Origin: Tritrichomonas foetus
Taxonomy: Eukaryota > Parabasalia > Tritrichomonadida > Tritrichomonadidae
Direction: 5' to 3'
DNA: 64,000 nucleotides
Assembly: GCA_001839685.1 (NCBI GenBank)
Contig: MLAK01000793.1
Coordinates: 124,001 to 188,000, forward strand
Numbering within the stretch: the stretch's first letter is position 1; every line of letters starts with the position of its first letter. The notes under the pieces are model-generated. The model made no database searches. It worked only from the letters and a program-made list of their open reading frames with translations, and was not told the DNA's origin. This document shows positions 1 through 10,685 of this stretch, in pieces. The translations under genes were made by a program, and so were the position numbers.

Positions 1-1371
1 ATACATAAATGTCCAAGTACACTGGACGATTCTTCTCGTAGAATTCCAGATGAAATCAAAATCAGGGAGGAAATTGAAAGGGAAGTCAAAAAAGAATACC
101 AAAACAAATTTGAAAGAATGAGGCAGTTTGCATTGGAATGTTTTAGAGAATACGCAAATTTATGCCAAGAATCTCATTTAATTCAGATAAGCCGTAAACA
201 AGAACGTTTAGGAACTATTACTACTTCAATCTCAGGTCATGCCAAATGGTGTGGTGGGGTTGAAGTCAGTCGTGTTGAGAGAGAAATTGAAATATTGACA
301 AAAAAGTTAGAAATTCTCAAAAAGCCAGATCATCAATCTCAAAAAGTGAAATCAGATTCTGAAAATCAAAGATATGCGACCATAAAAGCATTGAAAGATA
401 AAAAAATTCTATTAAAACAACTAGATGAAGAAAGAAAAGAATTTGCTAGAGAACTACGTTTAAATGCAGATAGATTTAATTCTGAATTCAAAGTTGGACA
501 ATTACTCAATAATGGAAAATATGCATTAATTGAGTTTATTGGCAGAGGAGGTTTTTCAGAGGTTTGGCGTGCATTCGATATTGAGGATGTTAGAGATGTT
601 GCTATAAAGATACAACATATGAATCCACAGTGGTCAAAACAAACCAAAGAAAATTTTGTTCGACATTCTGGACGGGAAATCCAAATTTTGAGTTCAACAC
701 AACACAAAAATGTGGTTGGTTTTTATGAGTACTTTTATATAGGTGATAACACACTTGCTCTTGTGATGGAGTATTGCAATGGTTCTGATTTAGCAGTGGC
801 ATTAAGAAAGAGAGGAAGAATTCCAGAAAAAGAAGCAAAATATATTCTTGCACAAGTCATAGGCGGACTTTTAGCATTAAGATCTATGGAAAAATATGTG
901 ATTCATTATGATTTAAAGCCAGCTAATATTTTATTCACTGCTGATGGAACAGTAAAAATTACAGATTTTGGGCTTTCTAAAATAGTTGAAGGTGATACAT
1001 CTGTAATCGAGCTAACCTCACAAGGAACTGGAACATATTTCTATGCTGCGCCTGAAACTTTTCAGAAGGGAAGAGCGGTTTATATTACAAAATCAGTAGA
1101 TACTTGGTCACTTGGTATAATTTTCTATGAAATGTTATATGGTGTGAGACCTTTTGGTGAGAATGTAACATCACAGCAAACTTTTGCTAATCAATATGAG
1201 AGTCTAACAAATCAGGAAATCCATTTTCCACAGAATATGAAAGTTTCAGAACAAGGAAAAGAATTTATTAAAAAATGTTTAGAAAGGGATCCTAATGATC
1301 GCCCTGAGCTATCAACACTTGCAACAGATGATGAATATATTCATCCGATCCTTGCTGAATTGAATTTATAA
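1..1371 (+). CDS. Tousled-like serine/threonine kinase (5'-truncated by window edge)
   Basis: The reading frame is open from base 1 through the ATG at 118, so the true start lies outside the window; 456 codons are visible. The first third is charged and probably coiled coil. The kinase domain starts near 510: glycine loop GRGGFSEVW (541-567), VAIK lysine (598-609), HYDLKPAN catalytic loop (about 904-927), DFG (964-972) and a YAAPE substrate-anchor motif. The HYDLKP form, the FGLSK after DFG and the TSQGTGTYFY activation segment match Tousled-like kinases, which act in chromatin assembly and S phase in other eukaryotes. All catalytic residues are present, so it should be active. The family call is strong; the chromatin role is inferred from the family. 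Confidence 0.88.
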   Translation: MHKCPSTLDDSSRRIPDEIKIREEIEREVKKEYQNKFERMRQFALECFREYANLCQESHLIQISRKQERLGTITTSISGHAKWCGGVEVSRVEREIEILTKKLEILKKPDHQSQKVKSDSENQRYATIKALKDKKILLKQLDEERKEFARELRLNADRFNSEFKVGQLLNNGKYALIEFIGRGGFSEVWRAFDIEDVRDVAIKIQHMNPQWSKQTKENFVRHSGREIQILSSTQHKNVVGFYEYFYIGDNTLALVMEYCNGSDLAVALRKRGRIPEKEAKYILAQVIGGLLALRSMEKYVIHYDLKPANILFTADGTVKITDFGLSKIVEGDTSVIELTSQGTGTYFYAAPETFQKGRAVYITKSVDTWSLGIIFYEMLYGVRPFGENVTSQQTFANQYESLTNQEIHFPQNMKVSEQGKEFIKKCLERDPNDRPELSTLATDDEYIHPILAELNL

Positions 1372-1660
1372 ATGTGTATTTATGAACAATCGTTTTATAG
1401 TCAACTCTGATTATATAATTGAATCTATTCATTTTGTTGAGTTTTTCAGTGTTTAAATGTTAGCATATATTGAAAATATGACCAGATATATATCGGGGAA
1501 AAAAATGACAATTGATCACCTTATGAAAAAGTTCGAAAAGTCTCTCGAATATTGAATAAGTTTTTAGATGAAATTTTTGAATACTGTATCGTCATCTGAC
1601 AAATCATTCTTATTCAATTATTTCTATCGTACCATTTTTCAATGCATTTAAAAATTGCTA

Positions 1661-3706
1661 ATGTCGAATGATACTCTTGACCCTGAAGTACTCCAAAGGA
1701 TCATGAGTTGCTTTTTAAAATCACAACAAGAATCCTCAAACCAACAAGAAATTTTTAACGAGCTACAAAATATCGTCAACCAGGTTCCACAATTTTATCT
1801 ATACTTCATTCATATTTTAATTACGCCCGAAATTGGAAGTTTGCATCAATTATTATCGATTATTTCTCTTCGTCGATATATGCCGTTTATTAATCGAGAT
1901 CTTTTGCCGAGTTTTTTCCAGATAATTATCCCGCATTTATTAAATATTTTAATTTCGCCCATCTCGCCTCTAACGTCACATACAGCAATTTTATTAACTA
2001 CGATTTATTCCATCTGTGACCAATTTGCGCCTGATTTTGATAAAATATTATTTTCATTATTATCGAAAGAGGAAACTCTACATATTGGTTTAGATTGTAT
2101 TATGGAGCTTATTCAACGAAATATTCCAGTTCGAATTGAGCATTTTCAGAATTTATTACATTTGTTTTATAAACATCCAGAATCCAATTACGTTTCTCAA
2201 TTTTTATCAATTTTTTCAAATATTCTTCAAGGTCAAATGGCAGAATTCTATATAAATTATATTGCTAGTGAAATTTTACAGTTCATTCAAAAATTTTATG
2301 AAAAGTTTCAGCCGATTTCACTTTCTGAAGCAATGTCTATTGTTGCACTTTTCTACATCAAGAATGGAAACGAATGTTTAGGTGATTTTCTGATATATTG
2401 TATCCAGAATCTAGATGATTTATCAATAGATGGTTTGTACATTTTATCTCGTCCAAAAAAAATTCCTTTTTATCAGCCGTTAGTTGTTCAACTTTTTGAC
2501 TGTCTCGAATTCAGCGACGAAAGTTTTGACGAAGTAAGTGTTTCATCACATGCTCAATCGATTCTAATCAGCCTTTTTGAAGAACAAAGTGAAGTAATAT
2601 CAACAATCATTTTTCCTTTAATTCAACAATGTAATAATCCCGGTCAAATTTTGCGTGCTTTATACATAATCATAGACGAAATTGAAGACAAAATCGATCT
2701 CAACCAATTTTTCCAACTTGCAATGGAGCATTCAAAGGACGAATGTCGAGGTGATTCAATTTTATTTTTGTGTAAAATTGCAGAACCTGATAATATTCCC
2801 TTTATAATAGATGAATTTTTACCCCTTCTTCTGGATTCCAGTTCCTCCGTTCGCGATAAAGTTTTATTTTCGTTTAAAGAATTATTTCAAGAAGATTTCG
2901 AATCCAAAATTGAATGGAGCGGCACTTTTTATCAAGCTTTTATCATATCTGTTCGATCTAATGATCATGTACTTTCATTACGTCTTGCGCAAATTATTTA
3001 CTCTTTTTTACTTCCATTTGAAAAGTTGGAAGGTCCACTTTTTGAGTCATTTTTTAGAGATATTTATAGTTTATTCTTTTCTGATGACAAAGTAGAATTT
3101 CTTCATGCTTCAGTATATTTATTAGACATTTTGTTGCAAAAATTAGGAATTGAGTTTTCTAATGAAATTGTACAAATTATTCCAAGAATTTCATTTGCAT
3201 TGAATAACGATCAATTTAAATTGTATTCTGAACCAATAAGCTCTTTATTGAAAACTATGATTGATTTGTATCCACAACATATTCAACTTTTCTGCGAGTC
3301 AATTAAAAATATGGCATTTGTTTTTAGTACGTCTCATTCCAATACTGTTTTCTGGGAATTAATCATGAAAACAGCTCAAATTTGTCCAGAATTTTTTCAA
3401 TCAGATATTTGTGAGTTTTTAATTACTATTACAATGAATGAATACAATTCAGAAGAGTTTTTTGATGTTAAATTGAATATAATGGCTGAATTTTACGGAA
3501 TTTTGTTGGATTCACTAGATCCAAATTTAATTGATCAACTTCTGAATGCAACAATAGAAATAATCCAAAGCAAAAAAGGATCGTTTAATACAGTTGAATC
3601 AGTTTTCAATTTCATGAATAAAATTTTTGCTTATAAGCAAAGAAATGGAACACTTAAGGAAGAACATGTCCAGTTCTATAATTCATTGAATTCTCAAAGC
3701 GAATAA
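1661..3706 (+). CDS. HEAT/ARM-repeat protein, importin-beta-like
   Basis: 681 residues from the first ATG; an in-frame TTG two codons upstream is unlikely to be used. The protein is almost entirely alpha-helical, hydrophobic and acidic, and built of tandem HEAT-like helix pairs. The N-terminal 100 residues (LQNIVNQ... SIISLRRYMPFIN) have the pattern of an importin-beta N-terminal domain, in which the adaptor binds Ran. It is shorter than classical karyopherins (about 850-1000 residues) and I cannot place it in a subfamily. A nuclear transport receptor is the most likely role; a generic HEAT scaffold is the alternative. It is followed by a 19-bp minisatellite. Confidence 0.6.
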   Translation: MSNDTLDPEVLQRIMSCFLKSQQESSNQQEIFNELQNIVNQVPQFYLYFIHILITPEIGSLHQLLSIISLRRYMPFINRDLLPSFFQIIIPHLLNILISPISPLTSHTAILLTTIYSICDQFAPDFDKILFSLLSKEETLHIGLDCIMELIQRNIPVRIEHFQNLLHLFYKHPESNYVSQFLSIFSNILQGQMAEFYINYIASEILQFIQKFYEKFQPISLSEAMSIVALFYIKNGNECLGDFLIYCIQNLDDLSIDGLYILSRPKKIPFYQPLVVQLFDCLEFSDESFDEVSVSSHAQSILISLFEEQSEVISTIIFPLIQQCNNPGQILRALYIIIDEIEDKIDLNQFFQLAMEHSKDECRGDSILFLCKIAEPDNIPFIIDEFLPLLLDSSSSVRDKVLFSFKELFQEDFESKIEWSGTFYQAFIISVRSNDHVLSLRLAQIIYSFLLPFEKLEGPLFESFFRDIYSLFFSDDKVEFLHASVYLLDILLQKLGIEFSNEIVQIIPRISFALNNDQFKLYSEPISSLLKTMIDLYPQHIQLFCESIKNMAFVFSTSHSNTVFWELIMKTAQICPEFFQSDICEFLITITMNEYNSEEFFDVKLNIMAEFYGILLDSLDPNLIDQLLNATIEIIQSKKGSFNTVESVFNFMNKIFAYKQRNGTLKEEHVQFYNSLNSQSE

Positions 3707-3778
3707 TTAATGTTGTTTAGATTAGAAAATAGAAATTTTGTGTTTTATAAATTATTGTTTAAACCATTGTATCGTGAT

Positions 3779-3942
3779 TTGTTTATCAGATATTATTTTG
3801 TTTATAAGATATTATTTTGTTTATAAGATATTATTTTGTTCATAAGATATTATTTTGTTCATAAGATATTATTTTGTTTATAAGATATTATTTTGTTCAT
3901 AAGATATTATTTTGTTCATAAGATATTATTTTGTTTTATAGG
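3779..3942. repeat. 19-bp minisatellite, about 8 copies
   Basis: Tandem copies of AGATATTATTTTGTTYATA with a 19-bp period (AGA at 3788, 3807, 3826 and onward). Copies differ mainly by T/C in GTTTATA versus GTTCATA. It lies in the spacer between the convergent HEAT/importin-like gene and ribosomal L10. The rest of that spacer (3707-4224) shows no convincing gene. Confidence 0.9.
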
Positions 3943-4224
3943 ATATCATTAGGACTTTAAGTAGTGTATGTCAATACAAGAATTTGAACAACGTCTTGTT
4001 CATCTAAAACTCACGAAAATTTTTCACCGAAGTAAATTCGAATAATTGATTGAGTGTGATTTTTTTAAAACACATTTCACTTTCCAACGAGGTCGAAATA
4101 ATAAAAACCACATGGGAAACATTCTAAAAAGCAAAATAGTAACATTTTCATTAAAAAAGAAGAAAGAAAGACAAAAGAATGGTTGTATGAAAATTTTTAA
4201 TTTTCAAATAAAATCAATACGTAA

Positions 4225-4857
4225 TTACTTGCTTGGTTTTGGGATTGGACCGCGGCGGTAGAGCCTCTTCATGTGGTTTCCGCATTCTACAATGAGTCCC
4301 TTCTTTGCGAGGTCCCTATACTCTGGAAGCGTGTATGGTGTGAATCCGACATGTGATGAGACAACAACGCGGGTGTGGCCTGGGAATTTGAAGGAAGCAC
4401 GGCGGAAGGCTTCGACGGCATTCTTGAGGCCATCCTTTGGTGCGCGGCATTGCATGATGCATTGGTATGGATGAGCGCGGGCGACAGTTCCGTATGGTTT
4501 ACCGAAGGCGTGACGCATACCTGTTTGAAGACGATCTGCACCTGCTGTTGAAAGCATCTTGTTGATACGGAGAACGTGGAATGGGTGGAGATTGATTCTG
4601 ATGTGATAGGCTTTACCTGAATTCTTCATCATGTAACGGTTTGAGCTGACACGAGCTGCTTCGAGGGCTTCACCAGAGATGTTTCCTGTTTCGAGTGTGA
4701 GGAGGCGAACGTGATATGGATAAAGATGAGCTGTGGCGGCCTTTGTACCGGTTTCGTAACGTTGGATACGTGGGTCTGGGACACCACGGCAGAAGCGTGA
4801 TTTTGGATATGGTCTGCTCTTGAAATAGCGATAGCAACGTGCTGGACGACGTCCCAT
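4225..4857 (-). CDS. RPL10: 60S ribosomal protein L10 (uL16)
   Basis: 210 residues, complete, starting [21 protein letters not shown] and so matching the eukaryotic L10/QM family end to end. Recognisable family stretches include [12 protein letters not shown], the [18 protein letters not shown] segment near the P-site loop, and the C-terminal [13 protein letters not shown]10 sits between the central protuberance and the GTPase centre of the large subunit and joins late in 60S maturation. The gene is visibly richer in G+C at third positions than its neighbours, as expected for strong expression. Length is normal for the family (about 210-220). Confidence 0.97.
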   Translation of the reverse strand: MGRRPARCYRYFKSRPYPKSRFCRGVPDPRIQRYETGTKAATAHLYPYHVRLLTLETGNISGEALEAARVSSNRYMMKNSGKAYHIRINLHPFHVLRINKMLSTAGADRLQTGMRHAFGKPYGTVARAHPYQCIMQCRAPKDGLKNAVEAFRRASFKFPGHTRVVVSSHVGFTPYTLPEYRDLAKKGLIVECGNHMKRLYRRGPIPKPSK

Positions 4858-5122
4858 GATAAAAATGCTAAATATCAGAAAACCGCTGGTCCAATAACTT
4901 TTTCTATATATTTTTCAATTTCCCAAAAATTTTAATGTTAACTTTTTCCGTGATTAATTTTGAATTTATACAGAAAAAGTTGTAATGTGTTGTCTCAACT
5001 TTAATTGTATATTATCTTTATTGTTAGAAGACAAAATCCATAATAAAGATTGATATATAATATAGTAACTCTATTTTTAAAAATACTTCAAAATTATACA
5101 ATTTAGTTGATTTCATCTTCAG

Positions 5123-6649
5123 ATGAGTGACATTTTTCAAGACGAGTCTTACAATGCCAGCCATATTTATTTTGAAAATAAATACGAAATGACATCAAAG
5201 TTTTTCAATAAAAATAGTTCACCTAAAGTTATTGGCCCAGATATCATGAAATTCTTCGAAAATAAATTATTTGATGAAGCCAGCCAAATCCTAAATTACG
5301 CCACGAATCTCCAGACGAATATCAAAAATAAGCGGTCGAAAAACAAAAAGGAAAAAGATATCACTTTGAAAGACGTGATTTCATCCCTTCCGCCTCTTTC
5401 ATTAATCGAATTTTACTTCAAAACGCTGTTTTCAATCGAACTCCGGTCGGCAATTTTTGCAATTTTCATCATATTTTTATTGAATTTCACATCACAACTT
5501 GGTAACGATGTTCCAAGCCGGTTTGATTCAACATCATGCAACTATTCACTCCCAACTGGATTCTTTGCAAAAAACAACATTTTTATGAGTGAATTTAATT
5601 TTTTGGATTATCATAAAAAATTTTCAATTTATTTCAAGTTTGCTAAACTAAAAGGAAACCCAAATTCTTTTTCTTTTGAACCAAGTGCGGTTGGAGTAAA
5701 TTATACAATTAGTTCATTGAATAATACCATTTTAGTTGGTTCAACTGAACCAGAAAACCTTTTCATTCATGAATTTATCGGAGAAACGCATCCTGTTTTA
5801 ATAGCGAATGCCATTTTTCCAGAAAAATACAAAAATTTAGAAATTGAAACAACTATTGATGGTGATTTAAGCGAATATGGTACATTCAATCTTGAAGTTA
5901 TAACTAATAATTCAGATTATAATTATTTATTATATTCATATCGTTTACTTTTTACATTTTTTGGAATTTTTTTACTTTTCAATAAATATGTTCATTTTGT
6001 TGAAGGTGAAAATATGTACATACCTGGACTCTTAATAATATTGAATAATATTCCAACTGTTTTATTCGATACGGAAACATCTAATTTGGCTTTTTCCATA
6101 CAAAAACTTATTGATGATCTTTTTAGTATTTCTGTAGTTAATTATTGGATTTATTTAATAACTAACGACTCTCAAGAACCAAATAACTCTTTTTTAAAGA
6201 GAATTCAAGCGCCAATGATTCTTTCTATATATGTTGCCTCCTTAAATGCTCTTTCTGGAAGTATTTTTAAGTCTGTTACTGAGTTTCGAAATCCATATGA
6301 ATATCTTCATTCAAAACCTGGTTCAGATGGTTATTATATTTTGGTGTTTTACGTACTTTTGTTTTTTGTTTCATATATAATGCATATATGTATAAATAAG
6401 AGTGCATGGTTGAACTTAGAAAATTTCATTTTCTTTGCTGCCCAATTATGTCACATATTCGATGAAATTCTAAATCATTGGAAAATTATGAAATGCATCA
6501 GCATGGGAAAATGGATGAGACTCTTTTTTGAAACACTTTCATTGTTTCTCTTGTTCAAAAGTGAACCAGAAAGCGAATCGAGTGAAGAAATAATGAAAGA
6601 GGTTCCGCTTACATTTGATTTGGATAGTAGTAGTACGAGATCGAATTAA
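5123..6649 (+). CDS. Multi-pass membrane protein, unidentified (TMEM181/Wntless-like topology?)
   Basis: 508 residues. A polar, presumably cytosolic N-terminus (1-105) leads to a first membrane segment near 109-127. A loop of about 140 residues with several N-glycosylation sequons (NYS, NYT, NNT) follows. Six or more hydrophobic segments come next, at about 272-292, 298-313, 333-348, 362-382, 407-430 and near 480, with a Ser/Glu-rich tail. One helix, a lumenal domain and then a seven-helix bundle is the layout of TMEM181/Wntless-type proteins, but I see no diagnostic motif, so the family is not claimed. It is probably a secretory-pathway or plasma-membrane protein. Confidence 0.55.
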   Translation: MSDIFQDESYNASHIYFENKYEMTSKFFNKNSSPKVIGPDIMKFFENKLFDEASQILNYATNLQTNIKNKRSKNKKEKDITLKDVISSLPPLSLIEFYFKTLFSIELRSAIFAIFIIFLLNFTSQLGNDVPSRFDSTSCNYSLPTGFFAKNNIFMSEFNFLDYHKKFSIYFKFAKLKGNPNSFSFEPSAVGVNYTISSLNNTILVGSTEPENLFIHEFIGETHPVLIANAIFPEKYKNLEIETTIDGDLSEYGTFNLEVITNNSDYNYLLYSYRLLFTFFGIFLLFNKYVHFVEGENMYIPGLLIILNNIPTVLFDTETSNLAFSIQKLIDDLFSISVVNYWIYLITNDSQEPNNSFLKRIQAPMILSIYVASLNALSGSIFKSVTEFRNPYEYLHSKPGSDGYYILVFYVLLFFVSYIMHICINKSAWLNLENFIFFAAQLCHIFDEILNHWKIMKCISMGKWMRLFFETLSLFLLFKSEPESESSEEIMKEVPLTFDLDSSSTRSN

Positions 6650-7602
6650 TAAAAATTGTTTGAAATCATTTTTATTATGCTTATTTTATACTCTATTAGG
6701 TTTTTCCAACATGACAATAAATCATCATGAATAAGAATATGAGAAAAGGGAACGAAAGACTTTTTGTTTAGTTATCTTTCGATTCTATTTCTAAAAAAAC
6801 AATCTTTCAGTTATTTGTCCCACTTTTTTGTTTATTTAAATTTCTAGGAAAAAAGAAAGAATCGTGTAACTCATGAAGATGGTCATATATACAATGGCTC
6901 CCCGTATCTTTTCCCATCTTTTATTAGATTATCATGATAGATCTTCTATCTAATGTTGTACATTTTGGAATATTGAAATTCACTCAATTCTCAATCATTG
7001 ATGTTTCTCATCACGAAAAACAAGATTTAAGTGTATGGCATTGAAAACATGATTACACTTGATATCGATTATTATTTTGATGATGTAAGTTTATGACAAA
7101 TAAATTCTTGCCAGTAAATAAAGCAAGCCGATAATTCCAGAAATCAAGAATGTGATATCACATTAATTTCGACTAGGAAAAAGTTTATAACTATGATTTA
7201 CATTTTGTACGAGATAGAAAATGGAATTATTGGTTGAAATTTCATTTATTATGTATCTCGCAATTTTCACAATTTGCACTAAACAAATGACAGTCAAGGA
7301 AATGTGAAATGAAATTTCCTGCCCGCCATTTTGATATTCGTTTATTTATTTTTTTTAACAAAATATTTAACGCATAACGAATTCTTTCAAATTTCTCAGA
7401 AATATTGATAGACTTGTTTATACAAAAAATAACATAAAGTTCACAATTCCATTATATAAAATTCACAAAATATTAAATAGTTTAAATAATTACATCAGAA
7501 ATATAATTGAATATTCATTGAAAAATATTGAAAATATAAAATGAGTGTCATTTGAGAGTATTGATAGACCAATAACCGACATTTTCACTTCATTCTTCAA
7601 AA
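6650..7602. other. Long spacer upstream of alpha-tubulin
   Basis: 953 bp without a credible gene. It is AT-rich with T-runs. Weak Myb-site-like words lie at 7374-7380 (ATAACGA) and 7573-7580 (TAACCGAC), the latter just upstream of the initiator. Regulation through them is speculation. Confidence 0.5.
7585..7590 (+). promoter_or_regulatory. Initiator (Inr) of alpha-tubulin
   Basis: TCACTT fits the trichomonad initiator TCA+1-Y-W. The A at 7587 would give a 16-nt leader, the usual length in trichomonads. A second match (TCATT) follows immediately at 7590, so the exact start could shift by a few bases. Confidence 0.7.
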
Positions 7603-8961
<1,359 letters not shown>

Positions 8962-9434
8962 GCAATTTTTTAATAAACGTTCTTCCAATCCCATTTTTGC
9001 ACTATTTCTAATTTAATTTTTGAAGCCATCATATTGACGATTCCAAAAGCATGTCTCATCATTCCTCTTTTCTAGTCATGTTATTAGTTTCCTTATATGT
9101 TGTTAAGTTTTTCATATATTGATAATTTTCATCATGGAAAGATATCTTATCATAACATTTTTCTCCAATTCCTCGACTGATCAAAAGCATTAATAATTTA
9201 AAGTCGAAATTCGTAATAAAAACTTAATTTCTACAAACCGAGAGACTACCTTTGATATGCCAATTTTAATGAGTGAAAATATTTTTTATGAGAAAAACAT
9301 TCAATAAAATATTGGAGGAAAATGATTGATAAGGGTTCCAGCAATCATTGTTTTCTTATGATCACAAAACTCGAGAATTAAATTATGACCTTTAATTTGA
9401 CCATATATTTTACCAGTAGTATCTCAAAAATAAT
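8962..9434. other. Spacer between alpha-tubulin and farnesyltransferase alpha
   Basis: 473 bp without a gene. Near its right end TGACCTTT (9386-9393) and TTTGACC (9396-9402) lie 33-49 nt before the next ATG; these are copies of the recurrent AAAGGTCAA motif in reverse orientation. Confidence 0.55.
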
Positions 9435-10322
9435 ATGAGTGATCATCCTCCGAAGTTTTACCGCGATGACCCCAATTTTGCCGACATCAAACCACTTCCA
9501 CTTCCTCAACAGACAGGCGATCCATTTTATATCAACTATTCGGAAGAATATATCGATTTATTCGGATATTTTATGGCTTTAGTCAATAAAGAAGAAATTT
9601 CAGAGCGCGCACTGTCAGTGGCAGAGAGAGTCATCAATAGATATTCAAACCATTATACAGCATGGTGGTATAAGTACCACATATTAGAAACATTAAAATA
9701 CGATCTCGACAAAGAACTCGATTTTATCACAAACATACTCACAGAGAATCCGAAAAGCTACCAGGCGTGGCATTACCGCCAGTGGCTGATCGACAGGGCG
9801 ACAGAATTTCACGATGAGCTGCCATTTCTCGTAAAAACCTTCATAAAAGACTCGAAAAACTTTCACGCGTGGAGTTACTCAATCTGGTACGCCGAGCGAT
9901 GGAACCAAGTCAAAGAAATCTACAATCTAGCCGTTCTACAAGTCAGAAACGATTCACGAAATAATAGCGCGTGGAATGCGAGGAGGACGCTTGGCGAGAA
10001 ATTGAATATTTCGCTTGAGAGTGAATTTGAAGCTGTCGAAAAATCGCTTTTGACTGTCGGAAAGAATGAGTCTGCTTGTAACTTCGCAATGGCACTAGTT
10101 GACAAGGACCAAACATTAAAACAAAAATTGAAAGACCTTGCATTGAAAATGATTGAGAAAAATAATGAAAATGTTCAAGCTTTGAGACTTCTTATCTATG
10201 TAGCTAATTTGGATGGAGATGCTGCGGAGATATCTAGCCTGTGTGAAAAGTTAATGAAACTTGATCCGATCAGGATTCCTTATTATACTTTGTTGAAATC
10301 TGGGAAAATTAAATTTCAATAA
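9435..10322 (+). CDS. Protein farnesyltransferase / geranylgeranyltransferase I alpha subunit
   Basis: 295 residues, complete. It has successive prenyltransferase-alpha repeats with the W-x-x-(R/K) signature: AWWYKYHILE, AWHYRQWLID, AWSYSIWYAE, AWNARRTLGE. The N-terminal YRDDPNFADIKPLPL matches the family's conserved YRDxPEWADIxP start. The DSKNFHAW segment keeps the lysine that in mammalian enzymes contacts the isoprenoid diphosphate. With a beta subunit encoded elsewhere it attaches farnesyl or geranylgeranyl to CaaX proteins such as Ras and Rho. The length is somewhat shorter than animal alpha subunits because they carry a proline-rich N-terminal extension. Confidence 0.92.
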   Translation: MSDHPPKFYRDDPNFADIKPLPLPQQTGDPFYINYSEEYIDLFGYFMALVNKEEISERALSVAERVINRYSNHYTAWWYKYHILETLKYDLDKELDFITNILTENPKSYQAWHYRQWLIDRATEFHDELPFLVKTFIKDSKNFHAWSYSIWYAERWNQVKEIYNLAVLQVRNDSRNNSAWNARRTLGEKLNISLESEFEAVEKSLLTVGKNESACNFAMALVDKDQTLKQKLKDLALKMIEKNNENVQALRLLIYVANLDGDAAEISSLCEKLMKLDPIRIPYYTLLKSGKIKFQ

Positions 10323-10685
10323 ATTCACAAAAAAATAAAAATCTATCAGTGTAATCAACTTATATCTTTTTAGAATTAATTGTAGTTGTGTAGGAATGAT
10401 ATATCATCACTTTTGGTTTCATTTCATTTTTGCTCATCTGAAATAAGAACGCAACACTTTTTGATAATATAATTGATCGTTTATCTTTTTTCTTTTCACC
10501 TTTTTGAATATATCTGGTCGATTTGTCAGAAAAACTCAGATTTTTACATCGCATTGAAAATTGTATTATAATTCACCATTTAATTGGTCAATTTATCAAG
10601 ATGGTGAAATAATTCTGTAATAAAAAGTGAGATAAATTGAATAATTCCTTTACAAAAAGTTATTTGGGCATTAAAAAAGCCACAA
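10323..10685. other. Spacer, nothing recognised
   Basis: 363 bp, AT-rich, with no coding potential I would support and no clear initiator close to the next ATG. Confidence 0.5.

Noticed and set aside
3968..4045. 25-codon frame MSIQEFEQRL... in the spacer before RPL10
   Set aside because: Too short to support, and no repeat or promoter context singles it out.
4046..4261. 71-codon plus-strand frame overlapping the end of RPL10
   Set aside because: Low-complexity Lys-rich translation and antisense overlap with a clearly real gene; no initiator found.
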